39,831 nt of DNA from Candidatus Accumulibacter appositus (lineage in GTDB: Bacteria; Pseudomonadota; Gammaproteobacteria; Burkholderiales; Rhodocyclaceae). The notes under the pieces are model-generated. The model saw nothing but the letters and a program-made list of their open reading frames with translations. It searched no databases and was not told the origin of the DNA. Below are positions 8,888 to 17,560 of this stretch, piece by piece. Where the stretch lies: positions 433-40,263 of the forward strand of contig JEMX01000075.1 of NCBI GenBank assembly GCA_000585055.1, read 5' to 3'. Numbering within the stretch: position 1 is the first letter of the stretch; every line of letters starts with the position of its first letter. Made by a program: the position numbers and the translations under genes.

Positions 8888-9151
8888 ATGGACTTCAAAC
8901 CCGTACTGGTCGATTTCATTGCCGCCGAGCTTCTCGATGGCGTACAGGTCGACGTCGATGAAGGACTGCTGGTAGACGGCATGGTGGACTCCCTGGGGAT
9001 GATGCGACTGGTGGCCCACATCGAAGCGCTGTGCGGCATCGATGTTCCGGTCGATGATTTCGTCATCGAGAACTTCCGCAGCGTGGCGGCGATAGACGAT
9101 TACCTGCGGCGTACCGGTGCACAGGCGATCGACGCGCCGGGAGCGCGCTGA
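8888..9151 (+). CDS. Free-standing peptidyl carrier protein
   Basis: An 87-residue acyl/peptidyl carrier protein of the PltL/AnaD type. The phosphopantetheine site is DGMVDSLGMM with Ser35, followed by the helix LVAHIE and a typical FRSVAAIDDYL end. It should carry prolyl and then the oxidised pyrroline or pyrrole acyl group, and donate it to the first condensation domain of NRPS-1, encoded immediately downstream. The ATG at 8888 lies five bases after the ligase stop. The frame continues upstream inside the ligase gene, but homology begins at this ATG. Confidence 0.9.
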   Translation: MDFKPVLVDFIAAELLDGVQVDVDEGLLVDGMVDSLGMMRLVAHIEALCGIDVPVDDFVIENFRSVAAIDDYLRRTGAQAIDAPGAR

Positions 9152-9152
9152 T

Positions 9153-12100
9153 ATGGACGGCACTTCCGACAGCGACGCGCGCGCCTTGACCAGCGCGCAA
9201 CTGGCGATCTGGACCGGCCAGACACTGCAGCCGGACGACCCCCTGTACAACATGGTGCTGAGTTTTCGCATCCGCGGCGCCTTGGACGCCGGCGCCTTCC
9301 AGTCGGCATTCAAGGGCCTGGTCGAAGCTTGCGATGCGCTGCGCACGGTGATTGAGGTTGTCGATGGAATGCCGCGCCAGCGCGTGCTGGCGGGCGGCTA
9401 TGGCCTGCCTCTGGTCGACTTGTCGGCTAGCGGGGATCCGGAACTTGCCCTCGAAGACTGGTTGGCGGAACACAGCGCACGGGCATTCGATTTGTCCCAT
9501 GGCCACTACGAGTCGGCCTTGTTGCGTCTGGCCGACGACGACCATCTGTGGTACCTCAATCAACATCACATACTGACCGATGCGTCGTCGGTTGCAATAC
9601 TGTTCGACAAACAACAGGCGCTCTATCGCCAGGCATGCGCAGCCACGCCGGGCGACGTGGTGGCCCTGCCGGCGTTTGCGGACTATGTTCGTTTCGCAGC
9701 CGCGCAGGCCGATTCGCCACAGCACCGCAAGGCGCGCGCCTATTGGTCTGGACAGCTTGCGCGCCAGTCTGCGCCGTCGCGCTTCTATCAGAAATCGACG
9801 CCATGCCTCCGCGGACGCACGCAAAGAGTCGAAGTGCCCATGGGCGAGGAACGCTCCAGTCGCCTGCGCGAATTGTCCGGCCAGGTGCCGTTTCGCGCTT
9901 TCACGGGCGAGCTTGCGCTGTTCCAGATCTTCGCTACGGTCTTGTTCGCCTGCGTGGCGCGAACAACGGGAAACAGCATGCCTTCCTTGGGGGTGCCGTC
10001 GCACAACCGGGGCTCTGCCCGCTTTCGGCAGACCGCGGGTCTGCTGATCGAGATTCTGCCAATCACCGTCTCGATCGACGCAGACGACAGTTTTCTGACG
10101 CTTTATCGGAAAGTCGCGCAGGTCACCGGACAGATGCTGCGCAACGCCGTGCCGGGCATCAGCAGTGTGCGCCAGTACCAGGCGTTCGACCTGGTCCTGA
10201 ATTTCATCACCGCCTCTTTTGGCGACTTCGATGGCTTGCCAACGCAGACCCGCTGGTTGCACCCGGGTTATGGAGATCGCAACCATGTGTTGCGGGTGCA
10301 GGTCGAGAACTTCGAGCGCCAGCAGGCACTCAAGGTGTTCTTCGACATGAACGTGGAGATGTTTGGCGAGCGGGAGCAGCGCTGCTTGGTCCGGCATTTC
10401 CTGGGCCTCGCCGACGCGATGATCAGCGATCCGGCGCAAGCGGTCGCCGGCGTCGATCTGGTCGGCGATGGCGAGCGCGAGCAACTGCTCGCGGGGCACC
10501 GCCACGGCGTGATCGCGCCGCGCCCGGTGGCCGACGTGATGAGCATGTTCGAACACCAGGTGGCGCAGACGCCGGATGCGCTTGCCGTCAGCAGCCGCGG
10601 CAGGCAGATCGACTACCGCGAGCTAGATCTGCGCGCCACGGCATTGGCCGACGAACTGGCGGCGCGCGCGATTGGCCCTGGCGCCATCGTCGGCGTATTG
10701 CTCGGCCGCTCAATCGAGGCCGTGGTCGCCCTGCTCGGCATTCTGCGCTGTGGTGCGGCCTTTTTGCCCCTTGACCCGGACTACCCATCATCGCGCCTCG
10801 CGTACATGTGCGTCGATGCCAAGGTCGCGCTGCTTCTCGCCGACCGCGCCGCACCGGAACTGGAGGAGATCGCTCCGCTAATGACGTTCAGTTGCGACGA
10901 GCCGGTGCCCGACTTCGCTGTCGGCAACAAAAGCAGCGCGCGCGGGAGCGATCTGGCATACGTCATCTACACCTCCGGTTCCAGCGGCGAGCCGAAAGGT
11001 GTCATGATCGAACGCCACAGCATGGCGAACTACCTGCGCTGGGCTGGTGAGCAATACCTCGATAGCACGCGGCCGCAAGCGTTTGCGTTTTTTTCGTCCT
11101 TGTCGTTCGATCTGACCCTGACGTCGGTATTCCTTCCTTTGCTGTCAGGAGGCTCGCTCGTGGTCTACCCCGCGTCGGCCGACGGTAGCGACCCAGCCGT
11201 GTTGCAGGTCGTCGCGGACAATCGTGTCGACATCCTCAAGCTGACACCGGCACACCTCGCCCTGATGCAGACCGTGGACCTGTCGCAGTCGCGCATACAC
11301 ACCATGATTCTCGGTGGCGAAGATCTCAAGACCGACCTTGCGCGTGCGACCGTGCGGCGTTACACCGGCAAGCTGCGGATATTCAACGAGTACGGCCCGA
11401 CCGAAGCCACGGTCGGTTGCATGACGCATTTGTTCGACCCGGATCTGGACCGTGAGCTTTCGGTCCCCATCGGGCGTGCGATAGAAGGGCTTGACGTTTA
11501 CGTGCTCGATCCGGATCGGCAGCTGCTGCCGGCCGGTGTCAGCGGCGAGATCTATATTGCGGGTGCCGGTCTGGCGCGTGGATACCTTGGACAGGCGGAG
11601 CGCACGGCGGAAAAATTTGTCGACAATCCGTTCGTGCCCGGCACCCGCATGTACGCGTCGGGAGATGTCGCCGCGTGGAACGCCCGCAACGAGCTGGTCT
11701 ATCTCGGGCGTGTCGACCGCCAGGTCAAGATCCGCGGCGTCCGGGTCGAGCCTGGTGAAATCGAACGGCAGCTCAGCGAACATGAGGGCATCACCGACTG
11801 CGCGGTGGAGGCGCTCAGTCACGCCAGCCGCCCTGGCGACGCAGATGAGGCGCATTGTGCGGTCTGCGGCTTGACCTCGCAGCACCCCGAGGCGCACCTC
11901 GATGCCCAGGGAGTGTGTCGCATTTGTCGCCTCTACGCCGAGTATCGAGCCCAGGCGCAGGCCTATTTCGGCAACGACGATGAGCTGCTGGAAATCGCCC
12001 GGCGTGCGCGTGGCTCCGCTACTGGAAAGCACGATTGCATGATGTTGCTTAGTGGTGGCAAGGACAGCACCTATGCACTTTGCCAGCTTGTCGATCTTGG

Positions 12101-14693
12101 TCTGCGTCCGCTGGTGTTCACCCTCGACAACGGCTTCATTTCAGACGGAGCGATGAGCAACGTGCGGCGCGTGGTCGCCGATCTGGGCCTGGAACTGGTG
12201 GTCGGGGAAACCCCGGCAATGAATGCCATCTTCCAGGACAGCCTGCGCCGCTTCAGCAATGTCTGCAACGGTTGTTTCAAGACCATCTACACCTTGAGTA
12301 CCCATCTTGCCCGCGAGCGAGGAATCCGCTTCGTGTTTACCGGCCTGTCGCGCGGACAGATCTTCGAGACACGCGTTGCCGGGCTGTTCCAGCAGCGGGT
12401 GTTCGATCGGGCCTTGATCGACCGTGCCGTGCTGCAGGCACGCAAGGCCTACCATCGCATGGACGATGCCGTCGCGCAGCATCTCGATGTGCGCGCATTC
12501 GCGGACGACGCGGTGTTCGACGAGGTCGAGTTCGTCGATTTCTACCGCTACCGCGAGGTGACGCTGGACACGATTCTGGACTATCTGGAGCGCAAGATCG
12601 CCTGGGTACGTCCGGTCGATACGGGGCGTTCGACCAACTGCCGTATCAACGAGGTCGGAATCCATGTGCACAAGCTGGAGCGCGGTTTCCACAACTACGC
12701 TTTGCCCTACAGCTGGGATGTCCGCCTGGGCCACAAGGAGCGCAATTCAGCCTTGGCCGAACTTGATGACCGCATCGACATGGCCAATGTGGCGCATGTC
12801 CTCAAGCAGATCGATTACACGCTGGATACGCCGACAGTCGGGCGCGGTGACCAGTACCTCGTCGCCTATTACGTCAGTGCGCAGCCTTTGCCGTCCCAGC
12901 TCTTGAGGGACTATCTCGCGGCGCGTGTGCCGCCGGCGCTGGTGCCGAGCCAATTTGTGCACCTGGAACATATGCCGCTGACCGCTAACGGCAAGGTCGA
13001 TCGCCGGGCATTGCCGGCGCCTGACGGCACGCGTCCCGCGCTGTCGAGCGCATACCTCGCTCCGCGAAACGAAACCGAGTCGCTGCTGGCAGGCATCTGG
13101 CAAGAAATCCTGGGATTGGATCGGGTTGGCGTGCACGACAACTTCTTCGACCTTGGTGGTGACTCGATTCACAGCATTCAGATTGTTGCGCGGGCGCGGG
13201 CCAAGCGGCTGAGCCTGACTCCCCAGCAGCTGTTTGCGGCGCCAACCGTTGCCGAGCTGGCGCAGGCGAGCACGCGCGTGCCAACGCACATGGCCGATCA
13301 GACCGCTCCGCTAGGGCCGCTGCCACTGCTGCCGGGTCAATATGCCTTGCTGCGGCAGAGAGCAGACCCCGTGGTGCAACATGCGCTACTCGAACTGCCA
13401 GATCCCCCGGAGCCAGATGCGTTGGCGCGGGCCTTGCTGCAACTGATCGCTCATCACGACGGTTTGCGTATGCGCCTGCGATCGGAGCAAGGGCGCTGGC
13501 TGCCCGAGATCGTGCCAGTCGCTGCCGCGCCAGTCGACTTGCATGAATGGCAGCTGAACGCCGACGACAGTCTGGAAGCCAGCATCGCTGCCTTGCTCGT
13601 GGCGTCGCCCATTGCCATCGACATGGCTCCCATGCTGCGCGCGGCCTGGTCGCGACGCGGCCGAGGTGGGCTCCTGATCCTGATGGTTCACGCATTGGTG
13701 ATCGACAGCGTTTCGTGGGGCGTCTTGCTGGAAGACCTTGCGCATTGTTATGCCGCGGCCCGCAAGCGGCAGACCGCCGATCTGCCGACGAAAACCACCT
13801 CGCTGCGGCAATGGTCGCAGGCGCTTTGGCGTTACGCCGACAGTGATCTGGCCCGGGAACGGGCACGGCGCTGGCTGGATCCGCGGGCGCGCACACGGGG
13901 ATCGATGGGCGCGGCCCCGGCCCGCCTGATCTGGAAGCAGGTGGACAGCACGCTTGAAGCATCGGCTACCGCCCATCTATTGCACGATGTGGCGGGGGGG
14001 GACTGGAGCCTGCTTTCCGAACTACTGTTGACGGCTGTCCTGCGCGCCACCCGGGCACAGGCCGGCGCTCGCCAGCGGAGAGTCGAAATTGAAGGGCATG
14101 GCAGGGCAGCGCTGTTCGCGGGTATCGACCTGATGCGCACAGTCGGCCATCTCTCGGTGCTCTTTCCGCTACGCTTTCGTCATGCATTGGACGGCGAGAT
14201 CGGCAGCGACTTGCGGGAGGTCCGGCGAGCATGGCGGGAATTGCCCGCCGGTGGCCTGGATTTCGCGTTGGCGCGCGACGGGGAAGCCGACGCGGCACTG
14301 GCCGAGAAGTTACGACAGCTGCCCTTGGCGGAGTTTCGTTTCCGCTATCTCGGCGAGATGGACCTGACCCTGGCGACGCATGACGGGATGCGGCTGGCAC
14401 GGCCGCTGGCTCTGCCGCTCGCGGGGGAGCGGCCGCCACTGGAAGTTGCCGCCTTTGTCTTCCGCAAGCAGCTCGTCCTGCGCTGGTTATATGCAGCGCA
14501 GGACTTTGACGCCGAAACGATGGATGGATTTGCGAAAGCCGGCTTGCGCGAACTGCATTCCTTGCTTGCCCCTTGTCGCGCGCTCGGTACGCACGGCGCT
14601 GCTGACGTCGATCCTGGCAGCAGCGAGATCAATCGCAAGGAACTCGAAGCCCTGCTTGCGGAGTTTGGCGAAGCGGGCAGGAGTGGTCATTGA
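9153..14693 (+). CDS. NRPS-1: C-A(interrupted by PP-loop domain)-T-E-like
   Basis: A 1,846-residue synthetase. Domain order: condensation (about 10-445; QHHILTDA, catalytic His present); adenylation core (about 455-890; TSGSSGEPKG, NEYGPTEATVG, GRVDRQVKIRG near 852); an inserted PP-loop ATPase domain (about 895-1230); the rest of the A domain (LRDYLAARVPPALVPSQFV and NGKVDR at 1279-1284); carrier (GGDSIHS, Ser1338); and an epimerization-like domain (about 1380-1800) with a short C-terminal tail like a docking segment. The A pocket reads about Asp-Leu-Thr-Lys-Ile-Gly-Glu-Val, close to known asparagine codes. In the E-like domain the second His of the active-site pair is Ala (His1513-Ala1514), so epimerization is probably lost. 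It likely joins the carrier-bound pyrrolyl or pyrroline acyl group to an Asn-like residue. GGGAG nine bases upstream supports the ATG at 9153. Confidence 0.93.
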   Translation: MDGTSDSDARALTSAQLAIWTGQTLQPDDPLYNMVLSFRIRGALDAGAFQSAFKGLVEACDALRTVIEVVDGMPRQRVLAGGYGLPLVDLSASGDPELALEDWLAEHSARAFDLSHGHYESALLRLADDDHLWYLNQHHILTDASSVAILFDKQQALYRQACAATPGDVVALPAFADYVRFAAAQADSPQHRKARAYWSGQLARQSAPSRFYQKSTPCLRGRTQRVEVPMGEERSSRLRELSGQVPFRAFTGELALFQIFATVLFACVARTTGNSMPSLGVPSHNRGSARFRQTAGLLIEILPITVSIDADDSFLTLYRKVAQVTGQMLRNAVPGISSVRQYQAFDLVLNFITASFGDFDGLPTQTRWLHPGYGDRNHVLRVQVENFERQQALKVFFDMNVEMFGEREQRCLVRHFLGLADAMISDPAQAVAGVDLVGDGEREQLLAGHRHGVIAPRPVADVMSMFEHQVAQTPDALAVSSRGRQIDYRELDLRATALADELAARAIGPGAIVGVLLGRSIEAVVALLGILRCGAAFLPLDPDYPSSRLAYMCVDAKVALLLADRAAPELEEIAPLMTFSCDEPVPDFAVGNKSSARGSDLAYVIYTSGSSGEPKGVMIERHSMANYLRWAGEQYLDSTRPQAFAFFSSLSFDLTLTSVFLPLLSGGSLVVYPASADGSDPAVLQVVADNRVDILKLTPAHLALMQTVDLSQSRIHTMILGGEDLKTDLARATVRRYTGKLRIFNEYGPTEATVGCMTHLFDPDLDRELSVPIGRAIEGLDVYVLDPDRQLLPAGVSGEIYIAGAGLARGYLGQAERTAEKFVDNPFVPGTRMYASGDVAAWNARNELVYLGRVDRQVKIRGVRVEPGEIERQLSEHEGITDCAVEALSHASRPGDADEAHCAVCGLTSQHPEAHLDAQGVCRICRLYAEYRAQAQAYFGNDDELLEIARRARGSATGKHDCMMLLSGGKDSTYALCQLVDLGLRPLVFTLDNGFISDGAMSNVRRVVADLGLELVVGETPAMNAIFQDSLRRFSNVCNGCFKTIYTLSTHLARERGIRFVFTGLSRGQIFETRVAGLFQQRVFDRALIDRAVLQARKAYHRMDDAVAQHLDVRAFADDAVFDEVEFVDFYRYREVTLDTILDYLERKIAWVRPVDTGRSTNCRINEVGIHVHKLERGFHNYALPYSWDVRLGHKERNSALAELDDRIDMANVAHVLKQIDYTLDTPTVGRGDQYLVAYYVSAQPLPSQLLRDYLAARVPPALVPSQFVHLEHMPLTANGKVDRRALPAPDGTRPALSSAYLAPRNETESLLAGIWQEILGLDRVGVHDNFFDLGGDSIHSIQIVARARAKRLSLTPQQLFAAPTVAELAQASTRVPTHMADQTAPLGPLPLLPGQYALLRQRADPVVQHALLELPDPPEPDALARALLQLIAHHDGLRMRLRSEQGRWLPEIVPVAAAPVDLHEWQLNADDSLEASIAALLVASPIAIDMAPMLRAAWSRRGRGGLLILMVHALVIDSVSWGVLLEDLAHCYAAARKRQTADLPTKTTSLRQWSQALWRYADSDLARERARRWLDPRARTRGSMGAAPARLIWKQVDSTLEASATAHLLHDVAGGDWSLLSELLLTAVLRATRAQAGARQRRVEIEGHGRAALFAGIDLMRTVGHLSVLFPLRFRHALDGEIGSDLREVRRAWRELPAGGLDFALARDGEADAALAEKLRQLPLAEFRFRYLGEMDLTLATHDGMRLARPLALPLAGERPPLEVAAFVFRKQLVLRWLYAAQDFDAETMDGFAKAGLRELHSLLAPCRALGTHGAADVDPGSSEINRKELEALLAEFGEAGRSGH
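11838..12838 (+). other. PP-loop ATP-pyrophosphatase domain inserted in the NRPS-1 A domain
   Basis: About 330 residues lie between motifs A8 and A9 of the NRPS-1 adenylation domain. Visible parts: a zinc-type pair of pairs, CX2C at Cys902/905 and CX2C at Cys922/925; the PP-loop LLSGGKDST (Ser967 to Ser972), which in N-type ATP pyrophosphatases binds ATP and adenylates a carbonyl or similar group; and a further CNGC (Cys1038/1041). The layout (Cys pairs, then SGGKDST, then CxxC) resembles WbpG/WbuX sugar amidotransferases and, more distantly, thiolation enzymes. By analogy it would activate an amide or carboxyl oxygen for replacement by N or S. Methyltransferases are the known usual guests at this A8-A9 site; I know of no characterised case with this guest. 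Confidence 0.85.
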
Positions 14694-14710
14694 AGGCACC
14701 ACGGAAAGAC

Positions 14711-17560
14711 ATGACAAACGACAGTATCCAGGCGATCTACCCGCTCACCGCCCTGCAGGAAGGCTTGCTCCTGCACACGCTCGACGGCAAGCGGCCAGGT
14801 GCCTACTTCGAGCAGTACTGCTGCGATTTCCACGGCGAGCTTGCGCTTGCCAACCTGCAATGGGCCTGGCAATCCGCATGTGACCGGCACGACGTGTTGC
14901 GCACGCTTTTTACCTGGGATGGTCGTGACCGGCCATTGCAGATCGTGCGCAAGCGGGTAGACCTGCCCTGGATCGAACACGATTGGCTGCGGATGGCGCC
15001 AGAGGAGCAGGAGCGGCGCTGGCAGGACCTGCTGCGCGCGGACCGCGCGCGCGGCTTCGTGCTTGACGAGGCGCCGTTGCTGCGGGTCAGCGTGATCAGC
15101 TTGAACAGTGGCCGGATGCGCTTGCTGGTGAGTTTCCATCATGTCCTGATGGATGCCTGGTCGCTGCAGATAGTGCTCGACGAAGTGGCTCACCTGTATC
15201 GCGCACGCTGTAGCGGTGTACCCAGCGGATTGCCTGCGCCGCGCCCTTTCGCGGATTTCGTCGCGTGGACGGCCGCACAGGACAGGGAGCAAGGCATGGC
15301 ATTCTGGCGTTCCGCCTTGTCGGGCTATGTTCCGCTGCCGGCGCCCGACTTTGGTCGACCGGTGACGGCAGCACAGCCGGAGGATACAAACACCTTGCGG
15401 CTCGATCTGGATCACACCCTTGTCGCCCGCCTCGAGGCCTTCGCGCGGCGGCAGCAGGTGACGCTGGCTTGCTGCTTTGCCGGGGCCTGGGCACTGCTGA
15501 TGGCGCGTTACAGTGGCGCCGCGGATCTGGCGTTCGGGTTCACCAGTGCTGGCCGTCCGACAGAGCTGGAGGGTGGCGAGCGCATGGTTGGCCTGCTCAT
15601 GAACACGCCGCCGCTGCGGGTGTGGGTGGACCCGGCGCAAACACCGGCCGAGTGGTTGCGCGGGCTGCAGCTGGCTCAACTGCGCATGCGCGACTTCGAG
15701 CATACGCCCCTGGTGGATATTCAGCGGGCCTGTGACGGCTGCGCGGGGCAGGCCTTGTTCGAGACCGTCCTGGTGTTCGAGAACGCGCCCGTGGCCAAGG
15801 CCAACACCAACACCGGCCTCGCCGGCCAGCTTAGCGTCCGTGACCAGGCGTATTTCGCGTATAGCAACTACCCTCTGGCGATGATCGTGATTCCGGGTCC
15901 GCAGTTGTCGTTGCGGCTGGTTTTTGATCCGGGTCGCTACGCCGAGCCGGCAATGCGTCGCGTCCTGCGACACATGGAGCGGGCGCTCAGCGCTTTGTGC
16001 GACACCGCGCTTTCTCGCCTTGGGGAAATCGATATTCTCTCGCCCGACGAGCAAGCGATCGTCGCGGCGCCCGAACGAGATCCCGGCCGGGGCAGGCCGG
16101 TGCCGGAGGCGCTGCACGCGCACGGCTCGGCACTTGCGGACGCACTGGCGGTCGTTGACGGCGCGCTGCGCCTGAGCTACGCCGATCTTGCGCGGCGGAC
16201 CGATGCCCTGGCCGGCCAGTTGCAGGCGCATGGCATCGGACCCGGCCATTGTGTGCCGATCTGCGCCAGTCGCTCGGGGATGGCGGTAGTGGCCATGCTT
16301 GCCGTCCTCAAGAGTGGTGCCGCGCATGCTGTGATCGATGCCGGCCTGCCGCTGCCGCGCATCAAGGACATGCTGGCCGATCTGGCTGCCGGCGCTCGCG
16401 CCGGCGGGCGGCTGATCGCCGACCGCATCCTGGTCGACGCTGCCGGTGCGCAGCTTCTTGACGGGCAGGCTAATGCCTTGATCGCCATTGACAGCGCTTC
16501 CCGCAAGGCCGCCGCATGCACGCTGTCGCGGCCGCTCGACGGCGAAGACCTGGCCTATGTGATCTACACCTCGGGCTCCACCGGTGCGCCCAAAGGTGTC
16601 GCCCTGAGCCACCGAAACCTGACCGCCTCGCTGCTCGCACGGGCTGCGTTTTACCCGTCCGCTCCGCAACGCTTCTTGCTGCTATCGGCGATCGGCACCG
16701 ATAGCACCATCGCCGGTGTGTACTGGCCGCTGTATTTCGGGGGCACGCTGGTGGTGGCGCCGGAGCGCATCGAACAGAACCCGCTTGCGCTCGCGAAGCT
16801 GATCGACAGCCAGCGCATCTCGCATCTGCTATGTCTGCCAAGCCTATGGGAAGCACTGCTCGAGCAAGTGCCGGCAGATACCTTGTCGAGCCTGCGCTGC
16901 GTCGTGGTCGCTGGCGAGGCCTGTTCGCCGGCTGTCGTTGCGGCCCATTTCAGTCGCCTGCCGACGGTTGGCCTGTACAACGAATACGGGCCTGCGGAGG
17001 CCGCGGTCTGGGCGACCGCGACCGCGCTCGAGGCGGCGACTGCTGTCCGCGCTGCAGGGGTTTCGATCGGCTGCGCGATCGCCACCGCGCGGGTCCATGT
17101 GCTCGACGCCGACGGCCGCCCGTGTCCCTTGGGCATCGCCGGCGAGCTGTGCATTGGCGGAGCGGGGGTGGCTCGTGCCTACTGGAATCCGGATACGCCT
17201 GATCAGACGCGTTTCACGACACTGCCCTGGCAGCCGGATGCACGGATGTATCGCAGCGGTGACCGCGCACGACAGCGACCCGATGGCGCATTCGAGTTCC
17301 TGGGCCGTATCGACAACCAGGTCAAGATCCGGGGATATCGCGTCGAACCGGAAGAAATCGAGGGTATTCTCGTGCGCCATCCCGATGTCCGCGAGGCGGT
17401 CGTCGTGGCCGTGAATCAGAGCGTCGGAGATGGCCAGGCGGCCTTGCATGCTGCGCTCTCGGCGCTCCCGGAGGGCGAAGCGGAAAGACTGCTGGCGCAG
17501 GTCGAAGCCATGACGCAGCCCCCCGCAAGCCAGGCCTCCGGGGCCCGGAGTCTGTCATGA
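14711..17560 (+). CDS. NRPS-2 first part: C and A-domain core, ends after motif A8
   Basis: A 949-residue protein. A condensation domain (about 1-440; IYPLTALQEGLLLHT and HHVLMDAW) precedes an adenylation core (about 455-895) with TSGSTGAPKG (A3), NEYGPAEAAVW (A5), YRSGDRAR (A7) and GRIDNQVKIRGYRVEPEEIE (A8). It then stops after about 65 more residues: motifs A9 and A10, including the catalytic Lys, and a carrier domain are missing. The missing parts are encoded two genes downstream, so the adenylation enzyme must be assembled from two chains. The pocket reads about Asp-Ser-Ala-Cys-Val-Ala-Glu-Val, which I cannot assign to an amino acid. The tail has a helical linker (LPEGEAERLLAQVEAM) that could be a docking element. 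The ATG at 14711 follows a GGAAAG sequence; a TTG at 14690 overlapping the NRPS-1 stop is possible. Confidence 0.92.
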   Translation: MTNDSIQAIYPLTALQEGLLLHTLDGKRPGAYFEQYCCDFHGELALANLQWAWQSACDRHDVLRTLFTWDGRDRPLQIVRKRVDLPWIEHDWLRMAPEEQERRWQDLLRADRARGFVLDEAPLLRVSVISLNSGRMRLLVSFHHVLMDAWSLQIVLDEVAHLYRARCSGVPSGLPAPRPFADFVAWTAAQDREQGMAFWRSALSGYVPLPAPDFGRPVTAAQPEDTNTLRLDLDHTLVARLEAFARRQQVTLACCFAGAWALLMARYSGAADLAFGFTSAGRPTELEGGERMVGLLMNTPPLRVWVDPAQTPAEWLRGLQLAQLRMRDFEHTPLVDIQRACDGCAGQALFETVLVFENAPVAKANTNTGLAGQLSVRDQAYFAYSNYPLAMIVIPGPQLSLRLVFDPGRYAEPAMRRVLRHMERALSALCDTALSRLGEIDILSPDEQAIVAAPERDPGRGRPVPEALHAHGSALADALAVVDGALRLSYADLARRTDALAGQLQAHGIGPGHCVPICASRSGMAVVAMLAVLKSGAAHAVIDAGLPLPRIKDMLADLAAGARAGGRLIADRILVDAAGAQLLDGQANALIAIDSASRKAAACTLSRPLDGEDLAYVIYTSGSTGAPKGVALSHRNLTASLLARAAFYPSAPQRFLLLSAIGTDSTIAGVYWPLYFGGTLVVAPERIEQNPLALAKLIDSQRISHLLCLPSLWEALLEQVPADTLSSLRCVVVAGEACSPAVVAAHFSRLPTVGLYNEYGPAEAAVWATATALEAATAVRAAGVSIGCAIATARVHVLDADGRPCPLGIAGELCIGGAGVARAYWNPDTPDQTRFTTLPWQPDARMYRSGDRARQRPDGAFEFLGRIDNQVKIRGYRVEPEEIEGILVRHPDVREAVVVAVNQSVGDGQAALHAALSALPEGEAERLLAQVEAMTQPPASQASGARSLS

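Noticed and set aside
9063..10556. 497-codon open frame on the minus strand
   Set aside because: Antisense to the NRPS-1 C domain; no recognisable motif.
14687..16669. 660-codon open frame on the minus strand
   Set aside because: Antisense to NRPS-2, which has full C and A motifs; composition is typical of a shadow frame.
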